Translations under genes and position numbers: made by a program
Shown: in pieces, positions 22,630 to 32,857 of the stretch
Numbering within the stretch: the stretch's first letter is position 1
Layout of the letters: every line of letters begins with the position of its first letter
The notes under the pieces: model-generated
The model's database searches: none
What the model was told of the DNA's origin: nothing
What the model saw: the letters and a program-made list of their open reading frames with translations, nothing else
Assembly: GCA_025765615.1 (NCBI GenBank)
Contig: JAIVFJ010000019.1
Location: forward strand, 470,329 to 534,328
Direction of reading: 5' to 3'
Length of the DNA: 64,000 nt
DNA from: Zopfochytrium polystomum
Taxonomy: Eukaryota > Chytridiomycota > Chytridiomycetes > Chytridiales > Chytridiaceae

Positions 22630-23045
22630 TGCTTGCTCGTGTACGAAGAGTTCGCTGTTCTCACAGTCTTGCACATGGATATTGCGGGGTTAGTATGCTT
22701 TTGAATTCGTTTTTTGTGCTGTCAGTGACGATCGTTTACATCTCCGTCATCGACCGTCGAGCCTATAGACGTGTTCTTGGTTCTGAATGCGCTTTTTTAC
22801 GTATTTTGACACCCTGGCATGAGTTGGAGAGTTCCATTTGTACCTTTTTGTGATGCGCCCACTTCTCTGACTGTACCTGTAAGACGGCCGAATTTGAAGT
22901 CGAAAAGATTACAACCGTTGGTGAGAATACTCATTCAAAATACTCCTGAAACTCTTTGCTCATTCATAAGGCGTCCTTTTTCGCATTTTACTTTCTAACT
23001 CCAGGCGATGCGTACATTGCGTGCACTCGGGCCCGTGCCACGGCG
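22630..23045. other. intergenic, no gene recognised
   Basis: Mixed-composition DNA between tRNA-Ile and the 3' end of the first CxxC/His-rich paralog. Short frames only. Confidence 0.5.
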
Positions 23046-23664
23046 CTATTTTGGGCGGGACCACGAACTCCCGGTAGATCTCATGGGCGACACTGGTGAG
23101 TGGTTTTTCAAGACGGGTGTGGAAGTGGCGTGAACTTGAGGCTTGCCGGGAGGGTGCGGGTGACCCCCCAGGGGGGTGCCGGTGGTGAGGTGGCTTCTCC
23201 GGCGGGGCGGGGTGTCGTCGTCGTCGTCGTCGCCGTCACCATCCACTGCGTCGTGGCACGGTTGCACCTCGTCATGCTTGGCGCCGAACCCAGGCATCCC
23301 GGCGCCAAACGCGGGCTCACCAAGCCCCACGACTTCCCTGAGCTCGCGCAGCTCGTTGTGGATCCTGTGCGCAGTGCGCGAGACGAGGAGCGCGCCGCCG
23401 AGGAAGACGAGCGCGAAAACGCTCAGTACGACGAGGCAGGCCTTGCGGCGTTTGGCGTGGAAGGCTGCGGTGGTGGTGGAACAACGAATGCGGATGATGC
23501 GTCGTGGTGAAGGCAGCGGCAGCCACTTGCGGGCGGTGCTTCTTGTCGGCAGCGGAGATCGGCGCGCCGCAGTGGTTGCAGTGCTGCATCTGGTCGATTG
23601 AGTCGCTCGCCGCTGGGTCGTCGCGGTAGGCGGGGGCGAGGAAAGGCTGCTGTTCCTCAGCCAT
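23046..23664 (-). CDS. single-span membrane protein with CxxC N-terminus, paralog 1 (frame break)
   Basis: Function unknown. The start MAEEQQPFLAPAYRDD leads to a cytosolic-looking segment with HCNHCGAP, a CxxC pair that could bind metal. A positively charged stop and one transmembrane helix (CLVVLSVFALVFLGGALLVS) follow, then RTAHRIHNELRELRE, then an Asp-rich run and a basic/Pro/His tail. The N-terminal part and the helix lie in different frames, meeting near 23480-23540. Either an intron I cannot place or a one- or two-base indel is present. The order of elements matches the gene at 25375-26061 (same strand, 1.7 kb away), so the two are tandem duplicates. Confidence 0.6.
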
Positions 23665-24056
23665 GTTTTTTGGGTGGTTGGTGTGGTATTGGGAAAACGG
23701 GCACTTTTTGTACCGAAGCCAAGGCAAGGCCTTGCCTTGCAGGTTTCTTGGCGCTGCACAAAATAAATGTAATTCCAATCGTGGGGAGAGCCCTGAGGTC
23801 CGGACCCCACTTTCGTGCTACTTTCGCGCAACTCACCGTTATTCAACCGCGAAACGGTTACGCGGGGACTGGAATCAACCTTCTCGAGGAAAGTCGTGGC
23901 TGGGTCGGGTCTGGGCCGCTCCCTTCAGCGGCACGGAAGATTAAAGGTGAGTCCAAGCCGAAAACACTTGCTCTTTCTCATTATGTTAGTTGCTTCGGGT
24001 GCCTACTCTCGTAATGGGCTTTTGCGCGCGGGATGTCAATTTTTCGATTTGAAAAC

Positions 24057-24368
24057 ATGCCAAGCACCAGCTTCGCACCCTGCGCCACCGACGACTCTGA
24101 CGTCGATGCCGACGGAGACGCCCGCGCCGTAGCTCTGGCGTGCGCGCCGTCCTGGCGAACTCTCGCGCGCCTCGCGTCCACTTGCCAAACACTGAACGCC
24201 GCACTCGTGAACGAGCGGAACCCGCTTCAGCAACTGGACGGCCTCTCTGTCGACGCTGTGCGAGAACCGCACAGGAACTGGGTCGGGACGGCTGGAGCCC
24301 GCTATTTTGCCGTGGTGTACGACCAGGCTTTGCGAACAGGCCGCTTACAGTGGGGAACGTGGTGGTAG
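24057..24368 (+). CDS. small hypothetical protein, possibly an F-box-like N-terminus
   Basis: A frame of about 100 residues starts MPSTSFAPC, has an acidic stretch (DDSDVDADGD), then a helical segment WRTLARLASTCQTLNAAL that resembles the LxxLxxTCxxL pattern of F-box helices. It ends at TAG without a recognisable C-terminal domain. It may be a truncated duplicate of an F-box gene. Weak call. Confidence 0.3.
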   Translation: MPSTSFAPCATDDSDVDADGDARAVALACAPSWRTLARLASTCQTLNAALVNERNPLQQLDGLSVDAVREPHRNWVGTAGARYFAVVYDQALRTGRLQWGTWW

Positions 24369-24965
24369 AGACCGAGGTGGACTGTTTAAGCTGGTGAGGC
24401 GGCGAGGAGAAGCTTTTCGCACTGGTTTATCCCCTTTGGCCGAAAACAAAGCATTTTGTGTGGCATGTTTTTCCAAGCCGTCTTTGGACTCGAAGTGCTC
24501 TCACAAGAGGGAGTTTAGCTGAGTCGTGCGGGAAAAGTTTAAACAAATGAGGCAGTCCCGTCTCACGTATCAGTGCCAAGAGGATGTTCAACCCCAGAAT
24601 CCGACGATTCTCTCTCTGAAAGTATTACAGTATTGAATGTGAATCCGCCTTCAAACATAAAATCGAAGCCGTTCTCCAAATATGATTAGGTTGAAATGAT
24701 GCCGCTACGCTCATCGTCATCTCCCAGGAGGAGTCGCGCGGGACCCTCGGCAGCCTCTTCCTTCCCAGCAGGAATGAACCATTCGCCGAAGTGCTGCCGC
24801 GACGGAGGACGGCGACGGCGTCCCCTACCCGGCAGACCCTGGGGCGTATCCGGTTGTGACGCATCGACATAGACCCGCGGTGGGTGTGGGGAGGAGCCAC
24901 TCAGATCCGCGGCTAAATGGTCGAACCGACCTACCAAGCCGGGGGAGGCCGCGCCACGATCTATC

Positions 24966-25032
<67 letters not shown>

Positions 25033-25374
25033 GTCTCTGTCTCGTGTCTCTCGGTCTTCGCCTCGTCCTGAAAGGACTTATTGGCGGAGCGGAGGACCCA
25101 ACTTACGGAAAATCTACCTCCGTTCCGTCTCCGATACCACACACTCTCTCTCACACACTCACTCACTCACTGGTGCCAAGTACAATACTTGCACGGAAAT
25201 TGAACCCTTGAATCAAACGCTGGACGGCAAATACTGCGAAATGAGACCTTTACTTCGTTGCTTGCGTTGCAGAAAGTAAATACTGTTTCTTCGCACTTTC
25301 GCTTTCGGCCGTGTTCTTTCACGCTCACACCCAACTTCAAACAAAAGTCAACTTCCTCTTGGGTTCTTCTGCGT
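24369..25374. other. intergenic with CT microsatellite, no gene
   Basis: Contains a CT tract at about 24969-25026 followed by TGTCTC repeats, then CACTCA repeats near 25150. Open frames on both strands are translations of these tracts. Confidence 0.5.
24969..25026 (+). repeat. (CT)n microsatellite
   Basis: About 29 CT units, flanked by TGTCTC-type degenerate units. Confidence 0.95.
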
Positions 25375-26061
25375 TCAGTGGGCGAACCCGGGCTGTTCTT
25401 CGCCGTCGTCGTGGGCTGACGGTTGGGGCGGCGGGCCCGGAGGAACCGGACGAGGGTTCGAGCGGTGGTGCGGTGGTTTGGGGTGATGGTGCGGGTGATA
25501 AGGGTGACGGTCGTGGTGGTGATGGCCGTGTCGTCCTCCATGGCGGTGCGAGTGGCCTGGTCGCTTTCTAGGCGGCGGGCAGTCGCCTTCGTCATCGTCG
25601 ACATCGTCGTCGCCGTCGTCTTCATCGTCCTCCTCGTCTTCGTCGTCCTCTTCGTCCACCTCACCGCGGTAGAACCCCTCGGCTTCGAAATCCTCGCCAA
25701 AGAACGAGTCAAAGTCATCATCGGTCGCCTCCAACCAAGGCGGCACCGCACCCAAAAACGGGTCGCCGAGCCCACCGCCGAGCCCACCGCTTTCTTCGAA
25801 CGCTCGCAGCTCGTTGTACAGCCTGTCTGCCGCGCGCGAGACGACGACCGCACCGCCGAAGAAGGCGGCCGCGACGACGCCGAGGATGACGAGGTGCAGC
25901 TTGCGGGAGTCGTAGACGGAGTGCGTACGTGGCGAATCGGGCTTTAGTTCGGCAAAGACTGGGGACCCGCAGTGGTCGCAGTGCCTGTGCGTGTGGAGCC
26001 CGTCGTGAGCGTCGTCCTGGTAGGGCGGGGCCAACATGATGGGCTGCTTCTCCTCGTCCAT
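25375..26061 (-). CDS. single-span membrane protein with CxxC N-terminus, acidic and His-rich tail, paralog 2
   Basis: A continuous 228-residue frame from Met at 26061. Elements in order: QPIMLAPPYQDD; the cysteine pair HCDHCGSP; a transmembrane helix (LVILGVVAAAFFGGAVVVS) about residue 52; RAADRLYNELRAFEE; a Gly/Phe linker; an Asp/Glu run of about 40 residues; and a His-rich stretch (HSHRHGGRHGHHHH and more) that could bind Zn or Ni; then a Pro-rich end. It is clearly homologous to the gene at 23046-23664 (shared APxYxDD, HCxHCGxP, VSRxAxRxxNELR). No enzyme fold is visible. Metal binding and membrane anchoring are inferences from composition. Confidence 0.7.
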   Translation of the reverse strand: MDEEKQPIMLAPPYQDDAHDGLHTHRHCDHCGSPVFAELKPDSPRTHSVYDSRKLHLVILGVVAAAFFGGAVVVSRAADRLYNELRAFEESGGLGGGLGDPFLGAVPPWLEATDDDFDSFFGEDFEAEGFYRGEVDEEDDEDEEDDEDDGDDDVDDDEGDCPPPRKRPGHSHRHGGRHGHHHHDRHPYHPHHHPKPPHHRSNPRPVPPGPPPQPSAHDDGEEQPGFAH

Positions 26062-26930
26062 GGTGGTCGTGTGATTAGGCGAGGTTTTCTTTGTGGTTGC
26101 TTTCGTTCTCAGAGAGTTGACTGTCAATGTCAGTCAATTATTGGCTTCGCCACGGAAACGAGGCCGAAAATTCCCATAAATGAAACTCGAGTTCCGAGTG
26201 TCGGCCACGCTTGGACAACTGGCGGAAACTAGGAAAGACTGAGTCCTCTATTTGGCACATGTGGAATTCTGTTTCCGAGTAGGGACGAAATAATCTGGAC
26301 CTTTTAAATGAATTCCAGCTAAGCCACACACCACAATTTTTTCAAGCCACAAGCAATTTACACCTCACAACGACGTCACAGGCACCACCACTGAAGTGGC
26401 CGCTGCACAAAGCGGCGTGATCCACCACAGGGGGCGTCGGTTGACCCGACAAACTTCCTGAGCAGTTCGCGCACAGCGTCGAAAGAGAGGCCGACCAACT
26501 GCACAACCCTTCACTAGCGGGGTTCCTCTCATTCGCAAAGTGCAGCGGGCGCTGAGAGCAAATCGAGAAGTTGTATAGATTCCATCTGGCCTCCCACGAG
26601 GGCGGTATTAGGGACTGGGCCTACATAAATACATCAACAAACCCCCGGACTAGACACCAGAGACCCCACGGACGAGAGCCCCATGCGTTCCAGAGATCCT
26701 GGAAGCACGGGGGCAGAAGGTTTTTGGTGAACATATCTGTCAACATATCTGCTGTGGACAGGTCCCCGAATCCAGTGATATATCCAAGCATGTGCTTGGA
26801 AAGATTGTTGATATCAGGTCAGGTGGCAAAAGCTAGCTGCCTTTCACAGCAGCATCCACAACTCCCACTAACTCCATCCAACTCAACCACCTTCCCTTCC
26901 TTGAAAACAGAGAATCCAAAATGAAGCTGA
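26062..26930. other. intergenic, no gene recognised
   Basis: The presumed promoter of the CxxC/His-rich paralog 2 and further mixed DNA. Frames are short and unremarkable. Confidence 0.5.
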
Positions 26931-27284
26931 GCACCCTCGCATCTTCTCCCTCCTCTCCACCTTCCTCTCAACGCCCTCGCAGCCCCCCTCACCCCCGCCG
27001 GTGACTTGGACACCATCGTGGTCGCAGGTGGCAGAAAGAAATCCAGCCACCCGCCGCCAAAAAAAAAATCCAGCCGCCCTCGGCCAAGAAGAAAGGACTC
27101 GACGTCCAGCCGCCCGTTGCCAAGAAGCAAGAGATGGACACCGCCTGACGACGACAACGGCGAGGCCGACGCTGCTGGGCTTGGGTACGAGGGCGGGCTG
27201 TACGGTAGGTACGGCGGGTACGGGAAGAAGTTTGACGGCGGAGGGATCAACGTGAAGAACGTCGAAATCGAGAACAAGGATTGA
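26920..27284 (+). CDS. possible small basic Gly/Tyr-rich protein
   Basis: A frame at 27006-27284 begins with Lys/Arg/Pro-rich sequence and ends with a Gly/Tyr segment (GYEGGLYGRYGGYGKK) and NVKNVEIENKD. An upstream ATG at about 26921 opens another frame into Ser/Pro-rich sequence. The two parts might be joined by a short intron or separated by an indel. The composition resembles small fungal secreted or RNA-binding peptides, but nothing specific is recognised. Confidence 0.3.
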
Positions 27285-27614
27285 TTTGAAGTGAGGTGTA
27301 TTTTATTTTATATTTTATTTTTATTTTATTTTTTTGCAAGTTTCCGTCTCAGGTGTTGACGGAGAATTTTAGAGGCGCCTTGTGATGCCTCCCGCTGCCC
27401 CCCTTTGCCTGGGCGGTTGTGATATCGAATAAATCGGCTTCTCCTCAAGTCTAACACGCTTTGGAATTGCCACGGGCGGCTAACCCTAATGGCGCTTTAT
27501 CGTTCAAGTTCATATTTACATGCTCATGATTCTCAGTCTGCTCGCTCAAGGTAGATACACAATTTTTCGTCCTTGACCAGCCTCCACCATCATCCGGGCC
27601 ACGTTCAGTCAGAT

Positions 27615-27960
27615 TCCAATCATACCAGCAAGCGTGGTGGACGGTTTCGACCTAACCGGAACGCGCCGCTTCCACGAGAAGGCCGCAGACGCTCCTAACC
27701 TAATCAGCCGATCCGCGAGATCGCGCCGGCCAATGCGCACGGCCAGACACTGGCCGTCCGTAGCCGTCCGGGGGAAAAACCCTGTTTTCTGGCAACCGCC
27801 AAGCCACGACTTCAATCTCGCCCCTGCTCACCGCAGTCGCGAGCGGTGTCATTCTATCTAGGCGTACCGGCGCGGCGTCGGCGCCTGCTGCGATGAGCCA
27901 AGCTGCCCGTGTGCTGCTGCGTCGTGAAAAGATTACCGCAGCGGAAAGCACCGCTGGCAC
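27615..27960 (-). pseudogene. ankyrin-repeat remnant with frameshift
   Basis: The minus strand encodes AAWLIAAGADAAPVR, MTPLATAVSRGEIEVVAW, then, in another frame, CLAVRIGRRDLADRLIRLGA. These are ankyrin consensus pieces (LLxAGADxx, TPLxxAxxxGxxEVV). The switch of frame near 27740-27760, the lack of a clear start and the short length indicate a broken gene fragment. Confidence 0.55.
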
Positions 27961-28508
27961 GATGACCTTCCATCAGGCGCCTTCGCACTCTCCAAACAAC
28001 TCTTCTTCTTCCACGGTTCCCACCACTCCCAACCCAGCCCATCTTCCCCCACATCCACCTCCATCGCCGCCTCCACCTCCCCAACTCCACACACTACCTC
28101 CCTTTGCCACACTTTCTTCATCCCATCTTTCGACGGCCGCGCAACCACCAAAGCCAGACGAGTGATTGCGTCGGACCCACGTCGCACTCCGTAGCGGTGC
28201 AGGTGGTCAGCGACGGTGGCGGCGGCGGGGACTCCGCTTCGTTCAAGGTCCAACTGCGGGACGAGAGCGGAAAGGAGGCAAGCGGCGAGTCGGCACCAGA
28301 GGCACTGGGGGCACCGCTACTGATTGCGGTTGGCGCGCGAAATGCGACGGTCGCGTTGGCGTGGGGAGTGCGTCTTGTTAAATTCGCTCAAATTGCCATT
28401 GCTGCCCTGAGTCTGAGAACTGTTGTTGGAGGGATTCCATGAAGGCGAAATCAGATAAAAGAGATCATCTGTTATCCTGTGGGACAAATGTATACTACCA
28501 GCTATAGC
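27961..28508. other. no confident gene; one plus frame of uncertain status
   Basis: A plus frame near 28170-28440 gives a Gly/Ala-rich segment (VVSDGGGGGDSASFKVQLRD) that may be a remnant exon. It has no start context and no domain match that I can support. Confidence 0.3.
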
Positions 28509-28589
28509 GTCCTGCACAGGATTCGAAACTGCGCTCCCATAGGGTAACGCCTTAGCAGGGCACCGCTTTAACCACTCCGCCAACAGGAC
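28509..28589 (-). tRNA. tRNA-Ser(GCU), copy 1
   Basis: Acceptor GTCCTGT/GCAGGAC, D-arm GAGTGGTTAAAGC, loop CTGCTAA giving GCU, long variable arm, T-arm GCAGT-TTCGAAT-CCTGT. The T-stem and variable arm differ from the copy at 32983 at a few positions. It marks the left edge of a block whose right edge is the second copy. Confidence 0.85.
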
Positions 28590-29419
28590 GATACTTCAAT
28601 AGACAAGTCAAGAGAGAGAAGTGACGTGGTACGCCGGCTCTGCGGCGGCGGCGCATACCGGTCGTCGCCGCGGGTGCGGGGGCGGTGTCTGCAGCTGCTG
28701 TGCAACCTGCTTGCTGCTGCGGCGGAGCGAAGGGCTGCGGGAGCTAGACCTGGTGCTGCGCCGGTGGTGAGGTGGGCTTCGCGGTGCAGTTCTTGTGGGA
28801 GATGGGTGAAAGGTACTGTCCGGCGAGAATGTCAGGCAAGACTCATGGGAAATAATGGAGACGCCACGCGGCAAACCAGAGACCGAGACGGCAGCCTGGC
28901 GTTTGTGTGTGTGCCGACGCCTGCTTCAGCGTCCTGTGCCCCAACGCACTGAGGCTGCCGCTGGCGCAAGCCTGCTTCCGCACCGGTGCAACGCTTGGGG
29001 GCGTGGGGTGAGTGGGAGGGGCTGCTCTGCAGGGTGAACAAGCAGCTGAGGCAGGACGGCTTGTTTCAAGGGGAGGCTCTGTGTCACAAAGCTCTTTGGC
29101 AACAACGTAGCCATAATCCGATTGGATAGGTCTACAAACAACAATTTTGAGTTCGCCCTGTTGACGTGCTGATACAAAGCAGATTGATGACGCCGCAGTG
29201 CACTGCAGCCGCGCGATGGTGCTAAACGCATCGTCGCCAAGGTTCGAAGGGGGGAGCCAGACGCCAATCGCAAGCGTTTTTGTAGAGAGCGACCAATGCT
29301 GAGTGATCCTTGTTTGCAGGTTTTGTTGGAGCAGTCTGAGCGGAATGGGTTTCGGCGTCAGTTGTGGGTGTGGTGGGCCCATCCGAAACAACCAAGAAGC
29401 AGATATGCGTGGTGGTTTT
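28590..29419. other. no confident gene
   Basis: A 182-residue minus frame (29391-28843) has mixed, partly protein-like composition (STKTLAIGVWLPPSNLGDD), but I recognise no domain and no splice context. It could be an exon of an unknown gene. Confidence 0.3.
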
Positions 29420-29581
29420 CGAATTGTTTTTGCTCGTAAGCTTTATCACATTAAATTCCCAGCAATCGAGAGAATATCAGTCTCAATTGTTCTCCTGGTG
29501 GCCGAAAGTCTCCTCATCCATCGAACACCACCGCCACCAACAAGTCTGCGCCCTTCCAAAAAGCCGCCCGCATCCGCCGGG
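29420..29581 (-). pseudogene. fragment of the 3' end of an eIF5A-like gene
   Basis: The segment aligns base by base with 30820-31015: the shared strings include GCGGATGCGGGCG and CTCATCCATCG, with scattered substitutions. In coding sense (-) it matches the last strand of the eIF5A-like gene (RRMRA, then a V-V-V strand, then DEE), but frame and stop are disturbed. It lacks about 70 bases of 3' flank present in the other copy and runs directly into half a tRNA-Ser gene at 29582. Confidence 0.7.
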
Positions 29582-29626
29582 GAATGCCTTAGCAGGGCAC
29601 CGCGTTAACCACTCCGCCAACAGGAC
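29582..29626 (-). pseudogene. 5' half of tRNA-Ser(GC U)
   Basis: About 45 bases identical or nearly so to the acceptor 5' strand, D-arm and anticodon arm of the two full tRNA-Ser(GCU) genes. The sequence breaks within the variable arm, where eIF5A-derived sequence begins. No variable-arm end, T-arm or 3' acceptor strand follows. Confidence 0.85.
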
Positions 29627-29714
29627 GATAGCGACAATTAAATGGTTGATCTGCCGTGACTGCGCCTCCTCCCACCTTCAAAACAGACCAGCGTCGATCT
29701 CATCCTGGATTGGC

Positions 29715-30753
29715 ATGCGAAGGTAGGCTCATTCCCTCCTCCACAGTCGACGTTCCTATTTTCTCGAAGGCCCACCTGCGATCGCGAGCACCCGCAAAAC
29801 TCAACTTTCAACTGATCCGATTCCTGGTAGATCGCAAGCGCGACAATCTCCCGCCTCCACCCCCCGCAAAGTCGTTCTCGTCGGTGACCACACTGGTACG
29901 AGCGTTGCCGCGCGATTCCTCCCGGTGTCTTGATGATTCTGACCGTGGCTACCCACCAGTGGGAAAGACGACGCTTATGATGGTGTTCGCTTCTGCGATC
30001 TTCCCAGAGGTGAACGCCGGCTGCTGGAAATCTTTTTTTCACGAGCATATTGATAAGTCCTTCGTTCCGGATTCTGGCAGCCTTTTAGGCCGTCAGGTAA
30101 TTCTTGCCAATTATGTCCCGTCAAGTCATTAATTGTTCCCTTCCCACAAAACTATAAAGTGTACGATAGCAGTGAGGTTCAAGTCCACGTGGATGAGCAC
30201 ACATCGGCCCATTTGTTCCTCTGGGATGTATCGACCCCACATGATTACCCGCGCCTACGACCCCTTTCCTATCCCGGCACAAACGCTTTCATTCTCTGCT
30301 TCTCCGTGGGAGATCCGCAGACTCTAGCTAGCGTTGAGTCGGAGGTGATCAGCTCGCAGTCATCCCAACAGCAACAATTAACAAAAACGAAACAATATTC
30401 AGTGGCTTCCCGAAATTCGGCATCACTGCCCACACACGCCGATCGTCCTCGTCGGGTGCCGAAAGGACCTGCGCGGTGATCCCGAAATTGTGGCGGAGCT
30501 AGCGAGAGTCGGATGGCACCCAGTTACGTACGAGGAGGTACTCTGTCGGGGCTCGTCAATGTGGCATCTTGTTTGTCGTTTCGCGTTGCTTTGCGCTAAT
30601 GGTGGCCTCACCTTTAGGGCTTGCAAATGGCGCAACGCATAGGCGCGTCTCAGTATTTGGAGTGCTCCGCGATCCAGAACGACGGGGTCATCGACGTGTT
30701 CAAGGCCGCAACGCTGCAGTCTCTATCCGCACCGTCAGCAAGAACGACGCGTA
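29715..30753 (+). CDS. atypical Rho-like small GTPase
   Basis: Exons read: 29715-29722, 29747-29895, 29960-30009, one uncertain segment about 30045-30094, 30160-30344, 30403-30537, 30618-30753. After an N-terminal extension of about 50 residues, G1 reads KVVLVGDHTVGKTTLM, split by an intron. The Rho-specific LWDVSTPHDYPRLRPLSYPG keeps the RLRPLSYP hallmark, but the usual D-T-A-G-Q-E is replaced by D-V-S-T-P-H, so the Gly and catalytic Gln of switch II are gone. The stretch WLPEIRHHCPHTPIVLVG and the G4-like CRKDLRGD follow, then ECSA (G5). The C-terminus ends ARTTR with no CAAX box. The switch I exon could not be joined cleanly. This resembles GTPase-deficient Rnd/RhoH-type proteins; a decaying gene is the alternative. 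Confidence 0.7.
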
Positions 30754-30905
30754 GCCATTGCAGGCTGCTGTGAAAGACGGTGGGGCTGAAGTCGCAAAAT
30801 TTACGGCGCGGTATTTCGGACAATTTTTGCTCGTTACCTTTATCACATTGAGTTCAATAGACATTTAGCGCGAAGGTGGTGTCATTCCGAGTGACGAAGA
30901 AGTTA

Positions 30906-31325
30906 TCAATCTCCCTTGTTCTCCCTGTAGCCAACACAAATCTCCTCATCCATCGCGGACACCACCGTCACCATCAAGTCCACGCCCCTTCCAAAAGTCG
31001 CCCGCATCCGCCGACCCAATCCCCCTCCCGGCACTTTGACGTCGTCCTTTGTCTGCCCGTCATCCGTAAGCAGCGACACGAACCCGTCCGCCGTGACGTC
31101 CAGCAAGGTAAACTCCGATCTCACGACAGTGGGAATTGGAACGCAAGTGTTGTCAGGCACCATACATCTATGGCTTTGCCCGGTGTGCACGTCGACGCCG
31201 ACGAGGGAAACTTTGCGCCCGCGCAGGTGCAATCCTTCGAGGGTGAAGCTGATGTCGTTGATCTGACCGGGCCGGTCATTGATGACGGCGTGGTCGTTTA
31301 CCCGAAGCTCGGCAGACCGGACCGC
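30906..31325 (-). CDS. eIF5A-like protein lacking the hypusine lysine (5' end unresolved)
   Basis: The frame from about 31320 down to the stop at 30906 aligns along the whole two-domain eIF5A fold. Matching blocks: RVNDHAVINDRPGQI (for the usual NGxVVIKGRPCKI), KVSLVGVDVHTG (for KVHLVGIDIFTG), FTLLDVTADGFVSLL, DDVKVPGGGLGR and LMVTVVSAMDEEICVGY. In the hypusine loop, where eIF5A has a strictly conserved T-G-K-H-G-H-A-K, this protein reads E-G-L-H-L-R-G-R-K, so the modified lysine is replaced by Leu. The frame is intact through this region. The first exon (about 25 residues) could not be found; an in-frame stop near 31385 means an intron must precede. Canonical eIF5A promotes elongation and termination; this copy could not be hypusinated, so its role is open. 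Confidence 0.75.
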   Translation of the reverse strand, partial: AVRSAELRVNDHAVINDRPGQINDISFTLEGLHLRGRKVSLVGVDVHTGQSHRCMVPDNTCVPIPTVVRSEFTLLDVTADGFVSLLTDDGQTKDDVKVPGGGLGRRMRATFGRGVDLMVTVVSAMDEEICVGYRENKGD

Positions 31326-31540
31326 GGTTGAAGGAGGGTGAGAGGCGGCACTGTTTTGCTTGGTGCCCTGTGGGTCGGGTCCGGGTTATCAGCAACAAAG
31401 TATAACCGCGATGTCCTCTGTGTGAAGCGAACGGTGGGAATGCGCAGTTGCATCTCCTTGGTGATCTTCGCTGCGAGACACACGCGGATTGGTCAATATC
31501 GAAAGGGATACACGAATTTAAGCTGTGTGGCGCAGCAACA

Positions 31541-31562
31541 CACACACACACACACACACACG
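31541..31562 (+). repeat. (CA)n microsatellite
   Basis: About ten CA units just before the F-box-like gene start. Confidence 0.9.
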
Positions 31563-31567
31563 CGCAG

Positions 31568-32857
31568 ATGCGCTGGGACATGTACTGCAAGCTGTGCGGT
31601 GTGTCCATGTCGACGACTTGCCTCGACTACCACCGCGTCGCGAGAGGTACGATGCATTCGCTCTGCTTGGCTTGGCTTGCTTGCTTGTGCGTTGTGAGAC
31701 GGCGACGGAACGGGAAGGGTCGGGGGATCTTTGAAAACGTCGTGAGTGCTGCAGGACGCGGAGAGCGTCTGACGCACGAGACTGACGATGCTTTCCCTTC
31801 TGCCACTCATCTCCAGGGTTGTCCTCCTCCGGGCGATGGTCAGAACGAGGCCGCGACATGATCTGCTGCGGCTTCCTGGAGGTGCTGCCGTCCATGCCGA
31901 GCGTCTCTGGGGGCGATTGGTTCATGCTCGGCAACGAGATTGTCGCCGACGACGACGCGGCACTTGGAAGCAACGGCTCGCGAGACACGGAGTCAACGCC
32001 ACTTGTCGAGAGCCTTCGCTGTGGGTCACCCTCGTCTGTTCACTTTGACTGAAATAGGCTAACATCTCCCCACATCAAACCCACCAGTACTAAAAAAACG
32101 CGCCCCCTTCCACGCATCCTGCGCGGCATGGATCGACGCCGAGTTCAAGCACAGATCCCTCCCTCTATCGGTTCTCGCCGAAATCGTGCGATACTCGGCA
32201 TTTTGGGATGGCGACCACAAAGCCTGCCCGGACGCCGCCAACATCGGCGCCACGCAGGGCCATATGCCGGTCATGAAGGGCTGCCACGCGTTCGCGCTCG
32301 CTCGGCCTGACAGGCTTTTGTCGATGGGGGACTTGCGCTTGTGCGACGCAGATATCGATATTGTCCCTGCGTCCGGCGATGCCTTTACGATAGGGGAGAC
32401 TCGCAGCATGCGCCGACTGTATCGGGGGTCCTACGAGGGCGCGCAAAGACTCGTTCCTGTTCCTAACATACCGCCCACACCTTTCGATACACCCCCGACT
32501 GAATCGATCGGTCTCTCCTCGCCGCATGCTCTGCCTAACTGTGTTGTGGAGCGCATCATTCACTTTCTTCCCGCAGAGGCGCACGCCGCGCTGTGCCTAC
32601 TCTCTTCCAGCCGTTCATGGTATCTGCTCGGCCGAAACTTTGCGTGGAAGCAGCTCTGCTGGCGTGACGACTTTGCCAGGGTCCCGATCGAATCAAAGAG
32701 CAAGGCGATCGAGCAATACGGGAGAAATAATGTCGATTGGAAGCGACTGTATTTCTGCTATGAAAGCAGAAATGCGCGTCGCATTTGGAAAAATTTGCTG
32801 TGGCTTTTGGAGAGAACCGGCGCCATCCTCGAGCAGCGAAAAACAGACGTTGCGTGA
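31568..32857 (+). CDS. F-box-like protein with N-terminal CxxC motif
   Basis: Exons 31568-31646, 31817-32020 and 32088-32857 join in phase to 350 residues. The N-terminus MYCKLCGVSM with a following Cys and His resembles the short CxxCG head of a large fungal family of F-box-like proteins. A middle region rich in Trp, Gly and Cys follows. Around residue 240-300 the F-box itself reads LPNCVVERIIHFLPAEAHAA, then LCLLSSSRSWYLLGRNFAWK. The C-terminus has the typical post-F-box WKRLYF. F-box proteins bind SKP1 and recruit substrates to SCF ubiquitin ligases; the target cannot be inferred. The start lies a few hundred bases from the 5' end of the divergent eIF5A-like gene. Confidence 0.7.
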
